A DNA stretch of 64,000 nucleotides, taken from contig JAFJTR010000005.1 in the NCBI GenBank assembly GCA_022559985.1, positions 248,001 to 312,000 on the forward strand, in the 5' to 3' direction. Positions 57,161 to 64,000 of the stretch are shown here, piece by piece. Every line of letters begins with the position of its first letter. Position 1 is the first letter of the stretch. Source of the stretch: Parastagonospora avenae f. sp. tritici 18332-5. Lineage: Eukaryota; Ascomycota; Dothideomycetes; Pleosporales; Phaeosphaeriaceae. Made by a program: the position numbers and the translations under genes. The notes under the pieces are model-generated. The model worked only from the letters and a program-made list of their open reading frames with translations. It ran no database searches and had not been told where the DNA came from.

Positions 57161-58683
57161 CTATCCCAGGGTCTGGTGGATCGTGACAGCCTTTCGAATA
57201 CCGGGCTCATCGGATATTGGCCGTGGACCTGTTTCAATCGATGAGGCCTGCTCATTGTCATACTGCGTGAGTTCCAACTCATCAATCTCCCTGTACGGTT
57301 TGCGGGTGCTGCTATACTTGACACCAAAACTACTGTTTGGCTTTGAACCAGTGAGTTTCGAAGACCCATAGGCCGACGAAGTCTTCAAAGTAGGTTCTCT
57401 TGGATGGAAATGGAACCAGATTGGTCGCAGTGTAGGTAGACACGCGCAGACGATCGCGAGCGAAAGCTCGATGTTTGTCCAGAAGAAGACACCTGCGGTG
57501 TAATAAATGACATCGTCAGGGTGTTTGACGTATTCCTGAGCGATGGAGTATATGGCAACGACGCGAGTAATACTCACGGCGCATACACTGCATAGTCAGT
57601 GGAAGGACAGTGTCGTGGCTGTGGTCGGAAGTAGTGTACTCACGCTGCGCCCAGAGCTAGCATGAGTATCACTGCTAGCTTCTTCTTGAATTCCATCTTG
57701 ATGCTCATGACCATTGGTATGGGGAGGATGAGAATGGCTACGTCGGCAATGACTCCCGTAAACTGATCGTGTTATTAGCTGTGATGAGCCATGGTGGAGT
57801 GCGATAAAGCAGCGATGCTACTCACCAGAAGCGACAAGAACATAGGCACTGTCTGCACGCAGTTATCTATCACACGCAAGCCGTGAAGTTAGCCAATGAC
57901 TGTCCCGCACGCCATGTAGTAATACCTACTGTTGTAGTATGGCTCGATGAAAACCGTGATAGGGTAACACGTGAAGAGATGTGATATCGAAAAGCTGATG
58001 GTCCTGAAGGTACGAAGTCAGTGGCGTCTCGCATGCACAGCTCGCACACCAGCGACTTACCAGCCAACGACGAAGGCGAGGACACAGTATACAACAATCT
58101 GGAATTTTCGAACTGCGAATATGTTCTTGTCTAGATGTAGATACGACATGTCAGTGTGTATCTTACACGTGTTGCTCTGCATTTACATACACATGATCAG
58201 AAGTGAAGACTTGACAAGTCCAAGGCCGATGATCGAGATCATGTTGATGGCAAACTTGGTCTATTGGTACTGAGTCAGCGCAATACAATATGCTCGATAG
58301 AATTTTGCTCACCTCTTCAAAGAAGATCAAGCCTGGATCATCCATGATCGGCTGACCATTCGCGTCCAGTGGTTGGTGCTGACCAAGATGGCCATGTACA
58401 GCCGCTGCTATTGTCAGTATTGTCAGTGCAGTGGCATTGCGATGTACTCACTAGCCCATTGTAAAGCACAGCATGTTATTGAGATAGCCTACACACAATC
58501 AGCGGTTTCCCAGGTGCACAATTGGGATTGACTCACGAGAGCGCCAACCGTCAAGTAATCATCCCAAGCCAGCCGTTTAGAAATTACTTTTGCCCAAATA
58601 CGAAGGCCCACGAATATTGTAGGCAGTACCATGAACGCGACCGCTAACCTGATCATCATTTCTTTACTGTAGTTGTGCTGCAT
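57161..58683 (-). CDS. SAT4/PTH11-type seven-helix membrane protein with nine exons
   Basis: Exons are 58683-58537, 58488-58452, 58404-58313, 58260-58191, 58130-58061, 58003-57930, 57866-57826, 57762-57644 and 57587-57161. Their sum is 1077 nt (358 residues). Family motifs appear in order: RLAVAFMVLPTIFVGLRIWA, LAWDDYLTVGALAIS, FAINMISIIGLGLVKSSLLI, AVRKFQIVVYCVLAFVVGW, SHLFTCYPI, NCVQTVPMFLSLLFTGVIAD and ILPIPMVMSIKM. VCAVSITRVVAIYSIA and WTNIELSLAIVCACLPTLRP follow. The cytosolic tail is rich in Ser, Lys and Thr. Two exons are only 37 and 41 nt. Members are putative receptors, and the ligand is unknown. Confidence 0.86.
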
Positions 58684-60366
58684 CGTGGCGGCACCTGTAG
58701 CGTAGTGCTGGCGCAGAAAGTGTAAAGGAAGTCAATGTGGGACCAGTGTAGTGAGCGATCACCGTCTGACATATATCTACTGTGTTGCAATGCCAACCCT
58801 AATCCTGACGCAGCGCCCGCTGCTCCCAGTTTCTGACAGTGTCTACGACCAACGCACTGGGCCGGAAACTTCCCTGTCGGTTTCTGTGCCATGCGAGATC
58901 GTTATTCCGAGGCAACAGAACCAGGCTGTTAGCCTTTCCTTTTTTAACTCCTCTTTAGGTCGAAGAGACTGGCCGTCTTGCTTAAAGTCGCTTCGAATAC
59001 TTGCATGTTACAGACAGCCTGGCATTGGACCACTGACAGGTTGCTTCGTCCCGACAGAATGGTTGGGGAGGTACCAGGTTCGCACCGTTTGTGTTTCGGA
59101 AGAACCCTTGCCGAGATAGGACTTTTGAGCAGCACATCAGTGTGCTCCCATTATAGTGACATGCATGGGGATGATGCGTGTAGTCACAGAATGTCTTGAA
59201 ATCGCAATGTGGCCGAAATTCTCAGCGTGGGATGTATACGCATGATCCTTGCGTTACAACTCGGCCTAATGTGCCCGTATTCATCGCCAAGGTACGATTT
59301 ACGCTTGTTGCCGTTCGTCCCATTTCACTTCGCTGACATCTTGCCTATGCGGAGATTTTCTATTCGCCAATCGCGGGATGATGTCCAACTTGGATCTTGT
59401 ACAACTTCAACGCACTGTGTGGCGTGTTGTTGATTCAGGATGAGACGGTTGAAGAGCCAGACACTTTCTCCCATATTGTGCAGCGGCGTACAAGTAGTCC
59501 TGACGCGTTAACTACATGGTTGCACATGCGATCCAACATGGCTGCTACCTCTGCTCGAAATGTCACCAGTTAGTTATTGCCGGGAGAAGCAGCCGGACGA
59601 CTTTGGGAGAAGCAATTTTCCCCGTCTCCAAGTGCGCCAAAAGCTTACAGCCGAACCACCACGTGCGTTGACCGCGCGTAGGGGTCCTAGCAAGGGACCA
59701 AGCCGCCTTCCATTTTCGTGGAAACGTGCATATCGATAGCTTGGCGGGGCTTGGATTCGCAATGGGTGTTGAATGTGGCGTGCGGCTCGACGAATGCACT
59801 CCAAGACGGAGATGAAGTACTTGAAGGTAGCGTTCCATGAAAGAGGGTCAAATCGTAATCGCAAAGAGATATCATGATATTTTGATCCGGAATGTCACTA
59901 TGTTTGTACACCGAGCCGAGGATGTGCTTGAGCCATCGAAGATATCGCTAGGTGTTTCGGCGAGTTGCGAATAGAGACAACCCGAAAATGGCAAATGTAA
60001 TCTGCTCATCTCGGTGTTTCCTGCAAGATCAATGTGATGTACGCGTCGACATCGGTGAGACCCTGGATCAAGAACAGGGTTGATACAGACTAGCAGAACC
60101 GCACCCTACAGTACCGGACTGCCTCGGGGTCGACAAACTATCGTTGCGCGGGCAGCATTTTGCGCAATCTTCATCAGCTGCATAACTTTGATCGCGGTTG
60201 TAGTGTTGATAGTCAAAGTAATCGCGATTCTAGTCAGCTTGCAAACCATAAGTAGGAAGCGACTCACAACCAATGTAGCTCGACTGCGATGGACGATGGG
60301 AGACCATGAATTTACAACAGCGCTGAAGCTGTGATAGAATAAATATCAATAGATCATATACTCTGC
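58684..60366. other. 1.7-kb intergenic region without a recognised gene
   Basis: The region lies upstream of the membrane protein gene and downstream of MPP10. A 91-codon frame at 59563-59838 (minus) and a hydrophobic frame at 60080-60334 (plus, no ATG at its start) lack family features. AT-rich sequence with a possible polyadenylation region lies near 60340-60366. No element termini seen. Confidence 0.5.
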
Positions 60367-62568
60367 TTAGAGCTTGTAGCTTCCCGCCCCCTTCCTCGCA
60401 GCATCCTTCACCTCCTTGCCCTCAACATCCGTAAGTACACCCTTACGACCGATGATCTGGACTCCACCCTTCTTCAAATCTCCAATAAGTTGCTTCTTAC
60501 CAGGCTTCTCGCCCTTCCGGCCAACTCTGCCCCCCTTCTCCACCGAGGCGGCCTTCGGCTTGTTGAGACCTTCCTTCTTGCTCTTCTCCTTCGCCCTGCG
60601 GCGTCTCGCAGCCTTCTCCTCACGAGACATTTCTTCGCGGGAGATGGGCATGCCGCTCTTGGTGACAACTTCCGACTTGTTTGCCTCGTCGCCGGGCTTG
60701 TATACTTCTTGTGGTGCGAGCATACTGGCGCCGGCAACTTCGCCACCAGCTGTGGGTCGTGCGTCCTCCATTTCAATAGCGGGTGCATCGACGCGTATTT
60801 CCAGGTTGGGCGCAGCGGGCTTGGGCTTGAAGTGAGATGAGCTAAGGGAGTCGAGCTTGGCTGACAGCTTCTTCCACATTGCTGATATTTCGTCATGCTC
60901 CTTCTTCAGCTTCTCATCTTTCGCGTCTACGTAGTTTGGGTCCGTGGTGCGGAGATGTTCTTCCTCGTAGATCTCGGCAAGGCCTTTGCCGGATTTGCTG
61001 TCATCTAGTTCGAGTTGACCTCTTCGAACTTTGGGGCCTGTAGCGAGATCGTCGGGCCGGCGTCGCATCACTTCGTCGAACTCGCCAGCCAATATCCGCC
61101 TCTTGATTAGAGCTTCAATGTCCTCAGACACTTCGGCTGTGGCGATCGGTACTGGCTTTCCAGCTCGTTCAAACTCCAAGCTTTCTTCCAGTAGAGAGTT
61201 GAGAGGCCTGTCTGCAGCGCGTGCCTCACCAGATAACTGCCACTCACGTTTCGCAACGTTGGCTGCTTCAAGCTTCCGGATCTCCTCTGCGATCTTGGCT
61301 TGCTTCCTTTCGTGTGTTGAACGTCGTGACTTTGGATCTGAGGGATCAACATCTGACAAGTCGTTGTTGCTCTCCATATCGTCGTCGTCCTCAAACAGGT
61401 CGCGGTGTACCCTAGCCATAGTGCCCTCCACATCTGGCCCCTCCTCGACTTCTGTTTCTTCACCCGCCTTCTTCTCGGGGAAGTTGTGGGGATTTGGTCG
61501 ACCTCGTTTCTTCGTGTTTTTGCCTACTTTGCGTGCGGGTGGAGCGAAGAAGTCTTTGTACATGACGTTGTTGGCATTGGTGCCGTCGTCCATCACATCT
61601 AGATCGCCATCTTCAAACTCATCATCATCACTCTCGCCTTCTGGTGCGTTCAAGTCAACGTTGCCAAACATTGGACCACCTGTCTCCGACTCATCATCGG
61701 AAGCTTCGTCTTCGCCGCCCACCCGTTTGCCTGTGCCTGGCTTCTCCGCCATTGGATCTGCAGTCCAGTCAACCTCTTCGTCTTCGCTTTCTGCTTCTGC
61801 CTCGCCTCGTTGGTCTTGTTGCTCTAGGAAGTCGGACTGCTTGTTGAAATCGTCGATGGAGAAGAAGCCATCGTTGAGGCCGTGGGGATCAGGTTTATAC
61901 GTTTCGGCGGGTTCGTCATCAGACTCTTCGGATAATATCTCGTCCTCTCCGCCTTCCATATCTACATCCTCGTCCATATCGACGTCTTCTTCGCCAGAGA
62001 AATCGCCTTCTGAGGGCTCGGCATCTTCGTCGTCGTCCACGCCGTCGTACTCCCAGTCGACACCCTCCTCGCCCAGACTAGATTCCAGGTCATCTGAAGC
62101 TTCTTCGCCGTCGTCTTCTTCGACGTCATCGTCGTGCACCGCTACAACGCCGTCGTTCTCGGGCAGCGAAAGCTCAATTTCTTCCGCGGTAGCCTCAACG
62201 ATTTTGCGTGTCTGCTCAAAAACTTGGTTCACACCAAAGCCCTCGAGATGCACCTTCTTCAGATGCAGTACGCTGACATCGTTGTCGTATCCGTAGCCGC
62301 GCTTCCGCTTCTTGCGCAGCTCTTGCTGGCGCTGGGCCTGTACTTCGCTAACGCCGGCGGCAACCGGGTCCAGGTATTGTTTCGCAGCGGCGAGAAACGC
62401 TGCATTGAGTTGTACGGTTGGCTGGAGGAAGACGAGCGGGTTGGTCGCAAGGCTCGACGAGGTGTTCATGTCGGCGGCGCGCAGGTCCATTGGCGGCGGC
62501 TGTGCAGAGTCAAGAGAGAGTGTGTGGGAAGAAATGGACGTGTCGGGCGAGAATGAGGGCGGCGCCAT
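60367..62568 (-). CDS. MPP10: U3 snoRNP protein MPP10
   Basis: A single exon of 733 residues starts at the ATG at 62568; the frame extends upstream only to a TTG. The N-terminal region (PLVFLQPTVQLNAAFLAAAKQYLD and VLHLKKVHLEGFGVNQVFEQT) is followed by a very acidic stretch with several DDDE-type runs. Then come MYKDFFAPP, LNSLLEESLEFERAGKPVP, IEALIKRRILAGEFDEVMRR and KGLAEIYEEEHL. The last two are the conserved core of MPP10. The C-terminus is Lys-rich. The protein scaffolds Imp3 and Imp4 in the small-subunit processome in the nucleolus and is needed for 18S rRNA maturation. Confidence 0.92.
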   Translation of the reverse strand: MAPPSFSPDTSISSHTLSLDSAQPPPMDLRAADMNTSSSLATNPLVFLQPTVQLNAAFLAAAKQYLDPVAAGVSEVQAQRQQELRKKRKRGYGYDNDVSVLHLKKVHLEGFGVNQVFEQTRKIVEATAEEIELSLPENDGVVAVHDDDVEEDDGEEASDDLESSLGEEGVDWEYDGVDDDEDAEPSEGDFSGEEDVDMDEDVDMEGGEDEILSEESDDEPAETYKPDPHGLNDGFFSIDDFNKQSDFLEQQDQRGEAEAESEDEEVDWTADPMAEKPGTGKRVGGEDEASDDESETGGPMFGNVDLNAPEGESDDDEFEDGDLDVMDDGTNANNVMYKDFFAPPARKVGKNTKKRGRPNPHNFPEKKAGEETEVEEGPDVEGTMARVHRDLFEDDDDMESNNDLSDVDPSDPKSRRSTHERKQAKIAEEIRKLEAANVAKREWQLSGEARAADRPLNSLLEESLEFERAGKPVPIATAEVSEDIEALIKRRILAGEFDEVMRRRPDDLATGPKVRRGQLELDDSKSGKGLAEIYEEEHLRTTDPNYVDAKDEKLKKEHDEISAMWKKLSAKLDSLSSSHFKPKPAAPNLEIRVDAPAIEMEDARPTAGGEVAGASMLAPQEVYKPGDEANKSEVVTKSGMPISREEMSREEKAARRRRAKEKSKKEGLNKPKAASVEKGGRVGRKGEKPGKKQLIGDLKKGGVQIIGRKGVLTDVEGKEVKDAARKGAGSYKL

Positions 62569-62849
62569 GCTATTATGTCGTGCACAGTCTGGGGTAGCCA
62601 ACGGTGAAGGATTGGTACGTCTGCGCGAAGTTCTGGGATGCGACAAGAAACTTTTTGGTGGAGCTTGTTCGCCAAGATTTCAGGTGGGTCTCCTTTCGCG
62701 CTAGTATTCTCTAGCGTCCACGGCACCGAAGTCAAGAGCGAGACAGTAGAGATAACCTTATTGGCGTGCAACAGTAACTGAAGACATAAACGCGCTGATA
62801 AAAGGATAACGCTGCATGCTGCGGATAGTAGTGTCAGGCTAATCCTTTG
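62569..62849. other. Intergenic region
   Basis: A short gap between MPP10 (5' end) and the 3' end of the ketopantoate-reductase-like gene. No gene seen. Confidence 0.4.
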
Positions 62850-63881
62850 CTAGTTATTTACTTGATTTGCTCTCTCCTCTGCCCTCTTCACAAGCTCGCG
62901 TAACGCAACCATCTTGTGATTCGCCTTCTCGCCCTCAGCAATCACCTCTTCGAGCACCATGAGATCCTGCTTAACAACCTTGCTGCCATGATGAAACGCG
63001 TTGAACTCATGCATCTGCAACGGCAGCGCAGCCTCAACCGGCGTGTTCATCAGCTTCATCGTAACCCACGATCCGAGCAGCATTGCCATCAACCTTCCTA
63101 TCCAGCCATATCGCGGCAGGCTCAACAGCTCAGCTTGCGCCCTGAGCATGAGATTCCACACCGCTGTATTGTTGCGGAATTCGGGCAGTGTGCGCCACCC
63201 ATCGATGCTCCATGCCATCAATTGCAGCATTATAACCATGACGAGGCCAGATGATTCTGACAAGGCTGGAATGACCATGATGCGTAGTTTCGGGTGCTTG
63301 TTGTACACGTCGCTGAACGCCTTGACAAGTTTTGGGCTCGTGTTCAGCATGGTCAGTCCGTGGTTTCCGGTATTGTATGAGAACAGTATGTCGGCTTGAG
63401 CGATCAAGCTGGCGTCTGCAGAGGCGGGAATCGAGATGCTCTTCGTTGGCTGGTGCGCGAGCATACTTCCGGAGAAGACTAGTCGCTCTTCCGAGATGTC
63501 CATTGTGCTGGCGTAGTGGTCTTTTATGTCGATCCCCATAGCATCGTAGACGACAAAAGTCGTAGGATGGCCGCGGATCAAATCGCCTACAGCTTTGTGT
63601 GTCGCTTGGCCGCCTTCAGAGCGCGCAGTGTGGCCGTCAAGCGTGTCGAAGACACAGTAGAATTCCTCGTCGGCAACTTCATCTGGTGACTCAATAACGC
63701 GGTAGTGGTCAAAGGTACGGAGCACATTCTCTTTGTAGTCGTAAAGTTTCTTGGGGGCTTTGAATGCTGAAGTGCGGCCAGGTCGTACTAGATATGTAAT
63801 GTCGGCGCCAAAAGAGAGAACATGTCCCTGCGTAAGGCCAACAGCTCCGCAGCCAACGATGAGGATCTTCGGTCTCAACAT
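62850..63881 (-). CDS. Ketopantoate-reductase-like (ApbA/PanE N-domain) protein
   Basis: A single exon of 343 residues. The NAD(P)-binding motif G10-C-G-A-V-G15 near the N-terminus is followed by ITYLVRPGR, typical of ApbA/PanE proteins. YCVFDTLDGHTA and VVYDAMGIDIKDHY continue the Rossmann half. The C-terminal half is helical and hydrophobic in places (LVMVIMLQLMAWS, IGRLMAMLLGSW), and differs from true ketopantoate reductases. Fungal genomes carry several such paralogues, some in secondary-metabolite clusters. Pantothenate synthesis is therefore not assured, and an NADPH-dependent reductase of unknown substrate is the safer call. Confidence 0.82.
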   Translation of the reverse strand: MLRPKILIVGCGAVGLTQGHVLSFGADITYLVRPGRTSAFKAPKKLYDYKENVLRTFDHYRVIESPDEVADEEFYCVFDTLDGHTARSEGGQATHKAVGDLIRGHPTTFVVYDAMGIDIKDHYASTMDISEERLVFSGSMLAHQPTKSISIPASADASLIAQADILFSYNTGNHGLTMLNTSPKLVKAFSDVYNKHPKLRIMVIPALSESSGLVMVIMLQLMAWSIDGWRTLPEFRNNTAVWNLMLRAQAELLSLPRYGWIGRLMAMLLGSWVTMKLMNTPVEAALPLQMHEFNAFHHGSKVVKQDLMVLEEVIAEGEKANHKMVALRELVKRAEERANQVNN

Positions 63882-64000
63882 TGTAGAGGTAGAAAGAGAT
63901 AGCGTTCAGAGAAGGTGTGTAAATATGAGAAGATTGCTTGTGTTTATGTAAGCTGTTCCTCCGCCGTGCTTAGTCCGCTGTTTCCTCCTCATATCCAGCA

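Noticed and set aside
59563..59838. 91-codon open frame with ATG on the minus strand
   Set aside because: Composition is unlike neighbouring genes, with no motif.
60080..60334. Hydrophobic open frame that could be a small membrane protein
   Set aside because: It begins at TTG with no ATG before the hydrophobic part, and no relative is recognised.
61031..62296. Long Ser-rich plus-strand frame of 421 codons
   Set aside because: It is the antisense of the acidic region of MPP10; Glu/Asp codons read as Ser/Phe on the other strand.

Overview
The window is nuclear DNA of a filamentous ascomycete (Pezizomycotina). Introns are short, mostly 45-65 nt with GT..AG ends and CTAAC/CTGAC-like branch sites. 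Genes lie singly on both strands. Several families are typical of these fungi: SUR7/PalI, SAT4/PTH11-type membrane proteins, HET, STAND N-terminal and DUF3431. A dothideomycete, probably in Pleosporales, is my inference from gene style and was not tested by a search. I joined exons by hand. For most multi-exon genes the summed exon length is a multiple of three and the conserved motifs stay in frame across each junction.

Layout. 1-694: 3' part of a SUR7/PalI membrane protein gene. 1.6-3.1 kb: a membrane-anchored P-loop GTPase gene broken by an in-frame TAG. 4.6-6.3 kb: splicing factor SPF45. 6.7-8.4 kb: a peroxisomal PCS60-type acyl-CoA synthetase. 9.3-10.9 kb: a Ser-rich protein with a duplicated Cys module. 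11.0-12.7 kb: two damaged BTB paralogues. 13.1-14.0 kb: a DUF3431 protein. 15.1-16.5 kb: choline-phosphate cytidylyltransferase. 16.5-19.7 kb: a long stretch with no gene. 19.7-21.8 kb: a Tcp11/SOK1 protein. 22.4-24.2 kb: a CRIB-like microprotein converging on a SAT4-type membrane protein. 25.7-29.5 kb: a two-half EthD-like protein, a small two-helix membrane protein and a secreted PLC-X-like protein. 30.4-31.8 kb: tandem paralogous single-pass proteins. 32.2-36.4 kb: a C2H2 zinc-finger protein and a BCS1-like AAA ATPase. 37.0-37.9 kb: a short-chain dehydrogenase. 38.9-43.7 kb: the septation kinase SepH/Cdc7. 44.3-47.8 kb: a decayed STAND/ankyrin-like gene. 48.1-51.7 kb: a repeat-bearing secreted protein and a HET-domain gene. 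52.2-54.1 kb: a short F-box-like fragment and an Alba-domain protein. 54.8-58.7 kb: a secreted FAD oxidase and a nine-exon SAT4-type protein. 60.4-63.9 kb: MPP10 and a ketopantoate-reductase-like protein.

How it fits together. Housekeeping genes (SPF45, PCT1, SepH, MPP10, Alba protein) are intact and interspersed with accessory genes from expanded fungal families. Genes of three such families (AIG1-like GTPase, BTB, STAND/ankyrin) carry stop codons inside otherwise conserved reading frames, while the neighbouring HET gene looks intact. No operons are expected and no mobile element, CRISPR array, rRNA or tRNA was recognised.
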